Part shown: positions 42,850-52,339 of the stretch, piece after piece
Numbering within the stretch: the first letter of the stretch is position 1
How the letters are laid out: every line of letters begins with the position of its first letter
Assembly: GCF_003569785.1 (NCBI RefSeq)
Contig: NZ_KZ983996.1
Location: forward strand, 1-64,000
Direction of reading: 5' to 3'
DNA length: 64,000 bases
From: Leucobacter sp. wl10
Lineage (GTDB): Bacteria > Actinomycetota > Actinomycetes > Actinomycetales > Microbacteriaceae
The notes under the pieces: generated by a model
Told to the model about the DNA's origin: nothing
The model's input: only the letters and a program-made list of their open reading frames with translations
The model's database searches: none
Position numbers and translations under genes: made by a program

Positions 42850-43959
42850 GTGAGCAAGACCCTCGTATACTATTTTGCCTTCCCTCATTATCGTCGCGAA
42901 GTTCTCAACCATCTGCAGCGCCTTCCAGGCCAACCATTCGATCTTGTGGCAGGACGCAACTCGCGGGCGAACATCGATGCACTCGATGAGAGTGACCTCG
43001 AAGGCCTGCAGATCGTTCCGACCTTTCGAGTCGGCCCCTTCAGCTGGGACCGGAGGATCGTGCGGCGGGCCCTCAGCGATGGGTACACGACTGTGATTCT
43101 GGGCCCTGCCACGTTGTCGCTGAGCACCTGGGCGATCCTGATCGGACGCAGGGTCGCCAGACGCAGGACATTTCTCTGGGGACAATGCGGTCGATACGGT
43201 GACCGGTCGCTGAAGCGTCACGTGCAAGAGCTGATGAACCGTCTCGCAACCGGTCTTCTCGTCTACGGGAAAAAAGAAGCGAATGCAGCGACTCAGCTGG
43301 GGCTGGACTCGCGCAAAGTCACGGTAGTAAACAACGCGACGCACTCGAATGAGGATGTGCTTCGCGCTGACGACCATGAGGAACAGCTGGCTCGAGCTCA
43401 GAGGGCCGCCTACAGAGCGAAGACGGAGGGCGACCTTCGGATCCTTTTCGTAGGACGGCTGAATGCGGACAAACGCCTTGACGTTCTTCTACGCGCCACC
43501 GAGCAGCTGAGGCAACGCTACCCGTCAACGGTGATCGACCTCATCGGAGACGGAGACGCTCGAGACGATCTCCGTAAGAACTTTCCCGAAGAATGGGTTC
43601 GATTCCATGGATGGGTATATGACACAGAGGAGTTAGCGCACTACTTTCAAGCTGCGACTTTTGTGTGCTCACCGTTCCATATGGGGCTTCTCGCCATTGA
43701 CGCGCTCCGAGCCGGCACGCCTGTGCTCGTACCCGATAATCCCATGAACGGCTCCGAGGTCGAAGCGCTCACGCCCGGTATCAATGCAGTGCGCTTTCCC
43801 CCGGGTGAAGAACGGGGTATTCTGCTGGCCGCGGAGTCCTGGTTCCGAGCAGTGGAAGAGATCGACGCTGTCGAGTTTCGCGAGGCAAGAACGACCGCGC
43901 TTTCGACCTGGGACCCGGTAAACGTGGCCGCGAGCATCAGGCGCGCAACTGCCGACTAG
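42850..43959 (+). CDS. GT4-family glycosyltransferase
   Basis: A 369-residue GT-B glycosyltransferase. The C-terminal half has LRILFVGRLNADKRLDVLLR, VIDLIGDGDARDDLR, GWVYDTEELAHYFQAATFVC and IDALRAGTPVLVPDNPMNGS, which are family-4 features. The acceptor and donor are unknown. From this gene onward the DNA is more AT-rich than the preceding pathway genes and overlaps are lost, as expected for serotype-specific genes. GTG start. Confidence 0.85.
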   Translation: MSKTLVYYFAFPHYRREVLNHLQRLPGQPFDLVAGRNSRANIDALDESDLEGLQIVPTFRVGPFSWDRRIVRRALSDGYTTVILGPATLSLSTWAILIGRRVARRRTFLWGQCGRYGDRSLKRHVQELMNRLATGLLVYGKKEANAATQLGLDSRKVTVVNNATHSNEDVLRADDHEEQLARAQRAAYRAKTEGDLRILFVGRLNADKRLDVLLRATEQLRQRYPSTVIDLIGDGDARDDLRKNFPEEWVRFHGWVYDTEELAHYFQAATFVCSPFHMGLLAIDALRAGTPVLVPDNPMNGSEVEALTPGINAVRFPPGEERGILLAAESWFRAVEEIDAVEFREARTTALSTWDPVNVAASIRRATAD

Positions 43960-43973
43960 CTGCGGGGGAGAAA

Positions 43974-45050
43974 GTGAAGAAGAAGTCACCAGCATATTTA
44001 TGGCTCACTGGTCACGTGCGCAACGTCGGTGATTCGATGCTGCGTCGCCCGCTGGCCGATCTCTACCGAGAGACCGGACCGATCTCTGTCTGGTCGGGCG
44101 CACCCGGTTCAGGTTACGAAAAAGGCCTACGCATTACGAACGCCGAGAGCGCGAGATCTTTTCTTGCTTGGGCTCTGGAATTCACCCTTGCGGCAATACG
44201 CGGTAAGCCTACGTTCGTGTTCAACGCAGGAGAGTTCGGTGTCACGAAAGCCTACTTTTTCGGTCTACTCGCATTGGCTCCGGCGCTGGCCCTTGCGTCC
44301 GCGAAGGGCTCAAACATCATCTGGGCGGGTGCCGGGGTTAAAGAACTACGCCGATACTTCATGTGGCCGTTCAAAACGCTCGCAAAACGTGCCGACGTTC
44401 TTCTCTGGCGCGACGTCACTTCGACAGGCCTCATGGGGCGCGGAGACATCATGCCGGACTGGGGGTTTGGGTTAGGGCCAGGAGGAGAAAAAGCGTCTAC
44501 TATCAAAGACGTTAGTATCGCCGCACGTCGATACATCGCTATCTCTTTACGCGGTGATCGCCAACAGCCGTCGCAGGAATGGATCGAGGCAGTCGGCCGG
44601 CTGGCCCTACGCGTCAACCGCAAACTGATCTGTGTTGTGCAGGTGGAGGACGACGAACAGATGGCGCAATACGTCGCCAATCGACTCAACGCTGAAGTGG
44701 TGGCCTGGGGAGACAGCAACCACTGGGAGCAGGAACGGCGTATTCGCTTGACCTATTCACAGGCAGTGCTCACTCTGTCGGATCGACTGCACGGACTTAT
44801 TATCGCGGCCACCGAGGGGTCCATCCCCCTGGGATGGTGCGAAGCAACTACGCCTAAGGTCGCAAACCATTTCGAAGTCATTGGCGCAGACTGGGTTGGC
44901 CCGCGCTCAGACTCAATCATCGAGTTGTTGGACTCTCTCGACGAGGCTCGGATCGAAGCTCTATCTACACTTAGTTTGACCAGGGTTCACGAAGCAAGGT
45001 GCAGAGTTGACGCTGTTCGCAGAAGACTGAGAGCGGCGGAGCATCACTAA
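43974..45050 (+). CDS. Polysaccharide pyruvyl transferase-family protein
   Basis: A 358-residue protein of the CsaB/WcaK type. LTGHVRNVGDSMLRRPLADL at the N-terminus and the C-terminal LTYSQAVLTLSDRLHGLIIA and ATEGSIPLGWCEA are hallmarks. It should add a pyruvate ketal to a sugar from phosphoenolpyruvate, giving a negative charge. GTG start 14 bases after the glycosyltransferase stop. Confidence 0.85.
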   Translation: MKKKSPAYLWLTGHVRNVGDSMLRRPLADLYRETGPISVWSGAPGSGYEKGLRITNAESARSFLAWALEFTLAAIRGKPTFVFNAGEFGVTKAYFFGLLALAPALALASAKGSNIIWAGAGVKELRRYFMWPFKTLAKRADVLLWRDVTSTGLMGRGDIMPDWGFGLGPGGEKASTIKDVSIAARRYIAISLRGDRQQPSQEWIEAVGRLALRVNRKLICVVQVEDDEQMAQYVANRLNAEVVAWGDSNHWEQERRIRLTYSQAVLTLSDRLHGLIIAATEGSIPLGWCEATTPKVANHFEVIGADWVGPRSDSIIELLDSLDEARIEALSTLSLTRVHEARCRVDAVRRRLRAAEHH

Positions 45051-45081
45051 TGGGACTTCCAGCATCGGAAGGCGATGCGCA

Positions 45082-46287
45082 ATGAGTTGGGAACGCTGGT
45101 ATGTTGTGGGCGGCCAAGCCGTTGGCCAACTCGCCACGGTTGTAACTCTCCCGTTACTGACGAGAACTATAGATCCCGTATCGATGGGGCTCTATCAGTC
45201 AGCATTCGCCCTTGGAGTAATACTTCAGCCTCTCGCATCGTTGCGTCTGGAGTTACTCTTGCCTGCCGTGCGAGGTAAGAACGAACTTCAGCGCTTGGTT
45301 CGCTTCTCCATATGGTCGCAGTCCATTTGCGGTGCGGTGGTGCTCGCGTTCTTCGTCGTGTTTGCTTCGCTGGGGGAATATAACGCTGGACAGATCGCGA
45401 TCATGGCGGGTCTGATCATGATCGCCTATGCGTCGATGGCGATCGACAATGCGCTCCTCGTGCGGCACGGAGCCATGCGTCGCCTTGCCGCGCGGAATCT
45501 TCTAACCGGGCTCCTCACTGCGGGATTTCAGATCGCTGTAGCGCTCTCGCTACCGAGCATCCTTCTCCTGGCGGCATCGATCCTTGCGGGGCGCTCCATC
45601 GCTATTCTGCTAACACGCCAATCACGACCTTCTCAACCAGAACCAGCCTCTGAAGGCGCGGAGAACATCCGGTGGTCTCCCGGGCGTGCGGTGTATTCGA
45701 TCCTTTCTGGCCTGGCATCCTCAGCATCCTTGCAGGGGCTCACCGTCTATGTCACAGTCGGATTTGGGGCCGCCGCCGCCGCCTCAGTCGGCGTCGCGCA
45801 ACGGAGTGCAAGCGCTCCGGTCGCGCTACTAAGTCAGGGCATCTCGCAGTATTCGCAGGCAAAGATCGCGGCGGAGCTGAGGTCAGGAGGCGCGATGGCC
45901 GGGGCGGAAATCGTGAAGCAGATCCGAGGGACCTTGCCGATAGCGATATTCGTAACGATATGTCTCGCGGTGTTAGGACCACTGTTGTCGCCGGTGATTT
46001 TCGGTTCGGAATGGAGCGCGGTTGGCCAGATCATCGCACTCCTAGCAGTACCGATTGGTCTGCAGCTCTTGATCTCCCCTGTGATGTCCGTCTTCGTGAT
46101 GTTGGGACAGGAACGGCGTTTGCTCGCCGTTCAACTCGCGCGCCTCGCCGTATCGCTCACCGGTGCAGTCGTGGCACAGTTGCTCGTGGGAGACATGATG
46201 ATGAGCGTTCTGGGGTTTGCCATTGGCACAGTGATCGGCTACGTCGTTACCTTCCTCGCAGTTTGGCGGCTGATTCGTGCGCATTAG
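45082..46287 (+). CDS. Polysaccharide flippase (Wzx-like, MATE/MOP superfamily)
   Basis: A 401-residue protein with about ten to twelve hydrophobic helices. The N-terminal VVGGQAVGQLATVVTLPLLT and GLYQSAFALGVILQPLASLR and the central LVIGS-like repeat pattern fit Wzx flippases. It would turn lipid-linked repeat units across the membrane. It follows the pyruvyltransferase and precedes the polymerase. Confidence 0.85.
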   Translation: MSWERWYVVGGQAVGQLATVVTLPLLTRTIDPVSMGLYQSAFALGVILQPLASLRLELLLPAVRGKNELQRLVRFSIWSQSICGAVVLAFFVVFASLGEYNAGQIAIMAGLIMIAYASMAIDNALLVRHGAMRRLAARNLLTGLLTAGFQIAVALSLPSILLLAASILAGRSIAILLTRQSRPSQPEPASEGAENIRWSPGRAVYSILSGLASSASLQGLTVYVTVGFGAAAAASVGVAQRSASAPVALLSQGISQYSQAKIAAELRSGGAMAGAEIVKQIRGTLPIAIFVTICLAVLGPLLSPVIFGSEWSAVGQIIALLAVPIGLQLLISPVMSVFVMLGQERRLLAVQLARLAVSLTGAVVAQLLVGDMMMSVLGFAIGTVIGYVVTFLAVWRLIRAH

Positions 46288-46400
46288 CAGCCTGACGCAA
46301 TCCAGGTCAGAAGGTCCCGTTTTCCGTGGGCGCCGCTCGATGATTCGGGCTTGGCGACGACGAGTAGGATCGGCTCGGGCGAGAGGTAGGCGGGGGATGT

Positions 46401-47771
46401 ATGACTGAGTACTTGATCACGGTGGCGATCCTCTTCGGGATCTTCCTCATCGGCGCCGGCCGTCGCTTCGGCTACCTATCTGCGATCAGCCTCTTCGTCT
46501 ACGCCCAGTCGGTGATGGCGATCGGTATCATCCCGTCACTCGAGATGGGCAACGCCGCTGATGAAGTCCACGCATGGCTTATCATCGGCACGCTCACCGT
46601 CGTTGTCCTCACGGCGACCGCGTACGCGATGTTCCTCAGGAGCGGTCGCCGTGATTATGCACCCGATGTGGACTACGTCTACCCGAAAACCTCGACATGG
46701 GCTCTTCTCCTGCTGTCGATCGCGGTATGCGTCCTATACTATTCCGCAATTGGATACATCGCCTTCTTTGAATCCCTTCAGAGCATCGAAGGCGGTGGAG
46801 ACGAAGACATTGCTGACCTCCGTATCCAGTCTTACTCCGGTTCGCGCTACCTATTCCCCGGTTATGTTAACCAGTTCAAAAACTCGCTGCTCCCCGCCCT
46901 AGTGATGGTGATTATCATCGCCGCTTTCCGCTTTCGCGCTCGCGGACGGCACTTACTCACCATCGCCCTCGTACCGATGACGCTCGTATTCCTTCTCGGC
47001 ACCGGTCAGCGTGCTCCATTCGTCCGGGCTTTGATATTCATCACGATCACTTTTTATCTGATCGCACCGAAGAAGATGAAGAAGTACGCACCAAGGATAG
47101 TTTTGGCGGGGCTCCCCCTGTTCTTTCTTACAACGGTTGCCACCGGCCGCGCGGCGCGGGAGCTTGCGGAAGCAGACGGACTCTTCGGAACGACCCAGGT
47201 GTTATTCGAGCAGCTGTTGTTCCGCATTTTTGGCTCCAGCCAGCTCGGTTCCGTGGTTGGATTCCGATGGGCGTACTCACAGAACATACCCGCCGGTAGT
47301 GAGTGGGCACAAAGCATCCTTGGTCTCCTTCCTGGACAGGCTGGCTCAGACACCGCAAATCAGATCTTCGCGCTGCTCTACGGTTCGACGCGCGGTACCG
47401 CACCGCTCTCCTTGTGGGGCTCGGCGTACTATAACTTCGGCATGGGAGGCTCACTGCTCCTTGCATTCTTCCTTGGCCTGTTGCTGTGCGCACTGTCTCA
47501 AAAGGCGTTGATGTTCAAGAAGATGAGTGTCATTCAAGCGACAGGTGTTGCCGGAGTATCAATGGCCTCTGGCCTATGGATTTCTGACGGCCCGACGACA
47601 CCGTTGAATGCGGGACTCCTCGCCTTCGCCTTTCTTTGGATTTGGGGGGCTCGTGTCGCGAGGAATCATGAAGTTCGACAAGCGAAACTCTTGAATGCGC
47701 AAGGACACAATTCATTAGGCCCGATAACGCTCTCTACCAACACCAAACGACAATCCCACAAACGATGGTGA
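46401..47771 (+). CDS. O-antigen-type polymerase (Wzy-like)
   Basis: A 456-residue integral membrane protein with about ten to twelve helices and a long external loop in the C-terminal half (QNIPAGSEWAQSILGLLPGQ, then LYGSTRGTAPLSLWGSAYYN), as in repeat-unit polymerases. VTLGTGQR-type RAPF motif appears as LLGTGQRAPFVRALIFI. Sequence identity in this family is low, so the call rests on topology and position. RBS GGGGG precedes the ATG. Confidence 0.82.
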   Translation: MTEYLITVAILFGIFLIGAGRRFGYLSAISLFVYAQSVMAIGIIPSLEMGNAADEVHAWLIIGTLTVVVLTATAYAMFLRSGRRDYAPDVDYVYPKTSTWALLLLSIAVCVLYYSAIGYIAFFESLQSIEGGGDEDIADLRIQSYSGSRYLFPGYVNQFKNSLLPALVMVIIIAAFRFRARGRHLLTIALVPMTLVFLLGTGQRAPFVRALIFITITFYLIAPKKMKKYAPRIVLAGLPLFFLTTVATGRAARELAEADGLFGTTQVLFEQLLFRIFGSSQLGSVVGFRWAYSQNIPAGSEWAQSILGLLPGQAGSDTANQIFALLYGSTRGTAPLSLWGSAYYNFGMGGSLLLAFFLGLLLCALSQKALMFKKMSVIQATGVAGVSMASGLWISDGPTTPLNAGLLAFAFLWIWGARVARNHEVRQAKLLNAQGHNSLGPITLSTNTKRQSHKRW

Positions 47772-47792
47772 CCCCGTAGATTAAGGAAGCAC

Positions 47793-49106
47793 ATGAGGAT
47801 ATCGGTTATAGGTTGCGGTTATCTTGGGGCAGTGCATGCTGTAGCCATGACTGAACTCGGTCATGATGTAGTTGGCATCGATGTCGACGCGACGCGAATC
47901 GCATCCCTCTCTGAAGGCACTGCGCCATTCTTCGAGCCAGAACTCGATCCTCTCCTGAAGAGTGCGCTGCAGAGCGGACGCCTACGCTTCAGCACCGTCG
48001 CCGCCGCTGCCTCAGATGCGGATGTGCATTTTTTGGCGGTCGGCACCCCGCAGAAGCCTGATTCACACTCGGCCGATTTGACCTTCGTCGACGCTGCGTT
48101 TGCGGCGGTTGCGGCAGTGGCAAAGCCGGGCTCTCTGATCGCAGGGAAGAGCACGGTGCCCGTCGGCACCGCAGAACGCCTCGCTAAGGACTTGGCGACA
48201 CTGACGAGCGAAGTGTCTCTCGCGTGGAATCCGGAGTTCTTACGGGAAGGCTTTGCGGTTAGAGACACGCTGGAACCTGATCGGATCGTCTACGGTGTGG
48301 AGACAAGCGCGCAGGGTGAGAAGGATGTTGCGAAACTCGATGCGGTTTATCACGAGGCAATCAAGGCTGGAACGCCTCGATTGATCACAAATTTCGCCAC
48401 GTCGGAACTCGTCAAGGTCTCGGCTAATGCCTTTCTCGCGACGAAGATCAGCTTCATCAATGCCATCGGCGAGATCGCGGACATCACCGGCGCGGATATC
48501 ACCGAGCTTGCGGATGCGATCGGTCATGATGTCCGGATTGGCAGAAGATTCCTCAACGCTGGCGTCGGATTCGGTGGCGGCTGCCTCCCGAAAGACATCC
48601 GTGCGTTCGCTGCGAGGGCCGAGGAACTCGGGCGTGCCAGTTCTCTCGCCTTTCTCAATGAAGTCGACGCGATCAACCTGAGACAGCGTCAGCGCGTCGT
48701 TGATCTCGCGGTCGAACTGCTCGGAGGATCCGTCAATCAGCGGCGTGTTGCGATCCTCGGTGTCGCATTCAAACCAAACTCCGACGACGTGCGGGATTCC
48801 CCGGCGTTAGCTGTCGCAGTGCAACTCAAAGGGCTCGGCGCTGACGTTGTCGCGACCGATCCAGAAGGGATCGATAACGCACGGCGGCAACATCCACAGT
48901 TGTCTTACGAGCCGTCCGTCGAAAGCGCTCTCGACGGCGCGGAACTGGTGATCCTCGTCACCGAGTGGCAAGAATATCGAGAGATCGACCCGGTATCCAT
49001 CGGTTCGATTGTTGCCGGCCGAATCATCATCGACGGGCGAAACGCTCTCGATCCTTCACGATGGCGAGAGTCGGGGTGGACCTATCGTGGGCTCGGGCGC
49101 CCCTGA
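47793..49106 (+). CDS. ugd: UDP-glucose 6-dehydrogenase family
   Basis: A 437-residue NAD-dependent dehydrogenase. SVIGCGYLGAVHAVAMTELG (residues 4-23) binds NAD. VGTPQKPD, STVPVGTAERL, AWNPEFLREGFAVRD and GVGFGGGCLPKDIRAF (catalytic Cys264) are diagnostic, and VAILGVAFKPNSDDVRDSPA lies in the C-terminal domain. The product is most likely UDP-glucuronate, giving an acidic sugar for the polymer; UDP-ManNAc or UDP-GlcNAc oxidation cannot be fully excluded. Confidence 0.9.
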   Translation: MRISVIGCGYLGAVHAVAMTELGHDVVGIDVDATRIASLSEGTAPFFEPELDPLLKSALQSGRLRFSTVAAAASDADVHFLAVGTPQKPDSHSADLTFVDAAFAAVAAVAKPGSLIAGKSTVPVGTAERLAKDLATLTSEVSLAWNPEFLREGFAVRDTLEPDRIVYGVETSAQGEKDVAKLDAVYHEAIKAGTPRLITNFATSELVKVSANAFLATKISFINAIGEIADITGADITELADAIGHDVRIGRRFLNAGVGFGGGCLPKDIRAFAARAEELGRASSLAFLNEVDAINLRQRQRVVDLAVELLGGSVNQRRVAILGVAFKPNSDDVRDSPALAVAVQLKGLGADVVATDPEGIDNARRQHPQLSYEPSVESALDGAELVILVTEWQEYREIDPVSIGSIVAGRIIIDGRNALDPSRWRESGWTYRGLGRP

Positions 49107-49221
49107 GCGGCCGCGAGTTTCCCTCGAAAACCTGGAGAAGACCGTCGCCTTTGCTCCGGTCGAACCGTAACCGGATGAGCTCTTTTCCTCACGGTCCACG
49201 CTATGAACTACTCTGGAACTC

Positions 49222-50316
49222 GTGACTGAGTGGATTGCGGTCAGCAACGGCGCCTTGCTGCTCGAACATGCTTCCCAGGTCGGCGATCGACCTGTCAGCC
49301 TCGCCCTACTCCCGATCTCGCACAGCGAGCCGATCGCCATAGCGGACTCCGTCTCGGAACTCTGGCTCTCCCTCACACATACCCCGGTAGACGACAGTCG
49401 ACTCTCCCCTGAAGAACGATCCTTGATCCGCGAGTTCGCTGCGGCCGGGATCGCTTCTCCCGATCTCGATCACCTCCAGCGCGTGAACCGTGTCGAACAC
49501 TCTTGGTTCGAGTCCTTCCAGCATGAGCTCGTGTGCTCTCTCGTGACTTCCATTGCGCGCGGTCTAGGAATTCGATGCTTGATCATCAAAGGTCCGACCC
49601 TCCATGCGCAAGGACTCCGCCGTCGTGTTCATTCCGGAGATGTCGACCTACTCGTCGACCCCCGGAGGATCGTCGAGTTCGTTAGCGCCATGAATGAGTG
49701 GGGATGGGATAAGAGACCACACCCCCTTGACGGGACTCCGGCCCCGCATTCACACACGCTGCTGCCGATCGGTTGGGGGTGCGAAATCGATGTGCATGTG
49801 CGCTATCCAGGGATCACCATCCCCTCCTCGACCGCTTTCGATCTGTTGTGGCAGCACTCCGAAGAGCGGTTTTTTGCGGGCGTAGGAGGCCGCACTCCGA
49901 CGAAAGCCGCTCACGCTCTCATTCAAGGGCTGACCATCGTGCGTCCCGTACCCGGCAGAGGCCGTCCCCGGACCGGCGCCAACCCAAACGCAGTCGAAGT
50001 GCTGCGCGCAGGAGGGGAGCAGACACTCTCACTCGCGATCGAACTCGGATCCCACGGCGCCCTTGCCGATGAACTAAAGGTGGCATTCCCCGGAACCGGC
50101 ATCCCCAAGAAGAAGATACCGGCCGAATTCGTGTGGCTATCTCAGGCGAACCACGCCTTGCTTTACTTGCGAATGCTCCAAACGGTGCCTCTTCGAGACA
50201 AGCCGCTTCTCTTCTGGAAGGTCATAAGCCATCGCAGATCGCTCGCGGAGGGAGGACGTGAGACTCTGATACAGCGTTGGCGACGAGGGTTTGCCGAATC
50301 GCGACGTAACCCCTGA
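49222..50316 (+). CDS. PqqD-like domain fused to nucleotidyltransferase (NTP_transf_5)
   Basis: A 364-residue protein. Residues about 1-80 look like a PqqD/RRE-type domain (SLALLPISHSEPIAIADSVS, then ELWLSL). The nucleotidyltransferase core has IKGPTLHAQGLRRR and SGDVDLLVDP (about residues 122-147, with an Asp-x-Asp pair at 140 and 142). Similar enzymes occur in lasso-peptide and HPr-related clusters, where the substrate is often unknown. Here it follows the polysaccharide genes and precedes YdcF-like and HPrK-like genes. GTG start. The PqqD assignment is by pattern and is less certain than the nucleotidyltransferase. Confidence 0.75.
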   Translation: MTEWIAVSNGALLLEHASQVGDRPVSLALLPISHSEPIAIADSVSELWLSLTHTPVDDSRLSPEERSLIREFAAAGIASPDLDHLQRVNRVEHSWFESFQHELVCSLVTSIARGLGIRCLIIKGPTLHAQGLRRRVHSGDVDLLVDPRRIVEFVSAMNEWGWDKRPHPLDGTPAPHSHTLLPIGWGCEIDVHVRYPGITIPSSTAFDLLWQHSEERFFAGVGGRTPTKAAHALIQGLTIVRPVPGRGRPRTGANPNAVEVLRAGGEQTLSLAIELGSHGALADELKVAFPGTGIPKKKIPAEFVWLSQANHALLYLRMLQTVPLRDKPLLFWKVISHRRSLAEGGRETLIQRWRRGFAESRRNP

Positions 50317-50456
50317 ACGGGACTGTCCGGCGCGGGTGATCACGCCGATGGCAGACCTCGACAACTCTCTGCGACCCCAGCCGACAACCGTTCACAGCGG
50401 CCGGGGAATCACGAACTGCGAGAATTGAAGCTCGCAGACCCTGGAGGAGAACACAC

Positions 50457-51038
50457 GTGCGCAGAGTCGGTATCAGGTACGCGCGCGCAGCGCTCATACT
50501 GCTCCCCGCCATGCTCCTCGCCTACGCCGTCATCGTCTCCGTGCTCATCGCCTTTCCCAGGCAGAGCGCCGTCCGTAGCTCGGACGCCGTCGTCTCCCTC
50601 GGGCCGGCATCCGACCGGCTCCCCCTGGCCCAGCAGCTGTTCGAGAGCGGCCGGGCTGACTCACTGGTCATCTCGTGGGCCGGCCCGATGCCCCGCGATG
50701 CAGAAGAGAACGCACCCGATGAGCCGCTCGACCAGCGACTCTGCTCGAGCGGAGACCCGCGGATCTACTGCTTCGTGCCCAGTCCCAGCGACACGCTCGG
50801 CGAGGCGACTCGCGTGAGGCAGCTCGCGGTCGAAGAGGGATGGAAGTCGATCACCGTCGTCACGAGCCGATACCACGCGTTCCGCGCCGAGTTCATCTTC
50901 GCCCGCGTCATGCCGCAGGATGTCGAGGTGCAGGTGGTCCACGCCGAGACCGAACTCGGCGTGCGCGGGTGGCTGTACCATCTCGCGTATGAGCACGTGG
51001 CCTTCATCAAAGCCGTGTTCGAAACCGCACTCCGCTGA
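50457..51038 (+). CDS. YdcF/SanA-like (DUF218) membrane-anchored protein
   Basis: A 193-residue protein with one N-terminal helix (ARAALILLPAMLLAYAVIVSVLIAF) and an extracytoplasmic DUF218 domain: SDAVVSLGPASDRLPLAQQL, SDTLGEATRVRQLAVEEGW and ITVVTSRYHAFRAEFIF. Members are linked to envelope metabolism. GTG start preceded by GGAGGAG. Precise function unknown. Confidence 0.8.
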   Translation: MRRVGIRYARAALILLPAMLLAYAVIVSVLIAFPRQSAVRSSDAVVSLGPASDRLPLAQQLFESGRADSLVISWAGPMPRDAEENAPDEPLDQRLCSSGDPRIYCFVPSPSDTLGEATRVRQLAVEEGWKSITVVTSRYHAFRAEFIFARVMPQDVEVQVVHAETELGVRGWLYHLAYEHVAFIKAVFETALR

Positions 51039-51090
51039 ACGGCGGAGAGGCCTCGGCTCGCAGCGGTCGAATCCCGCTCGCGCCTGACCC

Positions 51091-52194
51091 TCAGCGGCGA
51101 TCGAGAACCCCGACGTCGGCCATCTCCCCGCACACCGCCTCGAGCGCCTCCCGCACCGACCCCTCCGGCGGCGCGCCGACGGTGCGCCGAACGCGCTCCT
51201 CGAGCTCGGCCCAGGAATCCCCCTCGCACAGCCCCCGCCAGACGACCGGAGCCACCCCCGTCAGCAGACGCAGCTGACGATCCCCCGTCAGCACGACGGT
51301 TCCATCGGCGCACTCGATCGCGTCGACCACATCAACGGCTCTGTAGGGGATCCGGGGCCGGTCCGTCGGGATGATCTGAGCCCACGGCTCGCACTCACCC
51401 GGCGCGAAAAGATGCTCCGCGACATCGGCGATCCTCTCGGGAACGCCCGCGCGGAGGCTGCGCACGCCGCCCGTCGCCTCGGCGATCTCGGCGATGCGCC
51501 GCAGAGGATGCGGCAACTCCACCAGATAGCTCGTCTGCTGCACGAGATCGAGCATGGCCGCTGCCAGAGGAACGGACTGCACCGTCGACTCCTCTTCCCC
51601 GTGCCGCTCGAGCAGAACGAGCCCGGCGATGTGCAGTTCGGCATCGGGCAGCGGCCGGAGCCCCAGCTCGGATGGCGCGATCTGCAGTTTGTCACGGCGT
51701 CCGTCCACGATCACCGACAGCGGTTTACGGTAGGGCAAGACCAGGTTCTGAGCCGTGATCGCGATCGTCTCATCGCTCAGATAGCCGTAGTCGCGCGCAA
51801 GATTGCGTATGGTCGTGGTCTTTCCACGCCCCGATGGGCCCACGATCGCCGCCACGGCGCCGTCGTCTCTCGCGATACCGCCCGCGTGGAGCATGAGATG
51901 CCGACCTCGGTGAAACTCCAGTGCCGCCGTGGTGACCTGCACGGTCAGGCGGTAGGCCTGGCTCTCGAACCCCTGCCTGTCGAGGGCAGGAACCGTTACG
52001 GCAGGCCGCTCTCGATCGTCCTTGATCGGGCCGCCCGCTCGCAACACCGTCGAATCTCGCCACGCGAGCAGCAATTCGTCGAACAGCTCGCGAGCGTTCG
52101 GCGCATCGGGGGTGCGCACGATCACACCGGTGCCGAACGCCTCGACTTGAGCTTCGAGCAGCGTCCGTTGCTCTGCGATCTCGGTCGACTCCAC
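51091..52194 (-). CDS. HPr-kinase-like ATPase fused to a PqqD-like domain
   Basis: A 367-residue protein. The middle holds an HPr-kinase-like P-loop, IVGPSGRGKTTTIRNLA (Walker A at about residues 119-127), preceded by RGRHLMLHAGGIA and followed by YLSDETIAI, the arrangement of HprK-related kinases. The last 80 residues (from about 285) look like a PqqD-type domain, IECADGTVVLTGDRQLRLL then GVAPVVWRGLCEGDSW. There is no PTS context. In lasso-peptide clusters such kinases phosphorylate the peptide, but no precursor is visible here. It is convergent with the YdcF-like gene. Confidence 0.75.
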   Translation of the reverse strand: MESTEIAEQRTLLEAQVEAFGTGVIVRTPDAPNARELFDELLLAWRDSTVLRAGGPIKDDRERPAVTVPALDRQGFESQAYRLTVQVTTAALEFHRGRHLMLHAGGIARDDGAVAAIVGPSGRGKTTTIRNLARDYGYLSDETIAITAQNLVLPYRKPLSVIVDGRRDKLQIAPSELGLRPLPDAELHIAGLVLLERHGEEESTVQSVPLAAAMLDLVQQTSYLVELPHPLRRIAEIAEATGGVRSLRAGVPERIADVAEHLFAPGECEPWAQIIPTDRPRIPYRAVDVVDAIECADGTVVLTGDRQLRLLTGVAPVVWRGLCEGDSWAELEERVRRTVGAPPEGSVREALEAVCGEMADVGVLDRR

Positions 52195-52277
52195 GGCACT
52201 CCTTCAGGGCGGTCCTGTCAGCACTGTCCATCCTGCCATGCGCGAGCGCGCGGGGCCGGTGGACGAGGAACGCGAAA

Positions 52278-52305
52278 GGGGCGGGATCACAGGTGATCCC
52301 GCCCC
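52278..52305 (-). terminator. Terminator hairpin after the exported protein gene
   Basis: Arms GGGGCGGGATCAC (52278-52290) and GTGATCCCGCCCC (52293-52305) pair perfectly. On the minus strand a short CTTTCG follows. It lies 35 bases beyond the stop of the exported protein at 52340 and would insulate the HPrK-like gene. Confidence 0.65.
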
Positions 52306-52339
52306 ACGCGGCAGATGAGGGCCCGAACGGGGCCGCGCC

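Noticed and set aside
50348-50428. 26-codon frame (MADLDNSLRPQPT start, CEN end) between nucleotidyltransferase and YdcF-like genes, considered as a peptide precursor
   Set aside because: No ribosome site, no lasso-type core (no Gly1 with Asp or Glu at 7-9 in a plausible position) and too short to distinguish from chance.
51091-52194. Classical HPr kinase/phosphorylase of carbon catabolite control
   Set aside because: Length, a C-terminal PqqD-like domain and absence of PTS genes fit HprK-related kinases better than the canonical enzyme.
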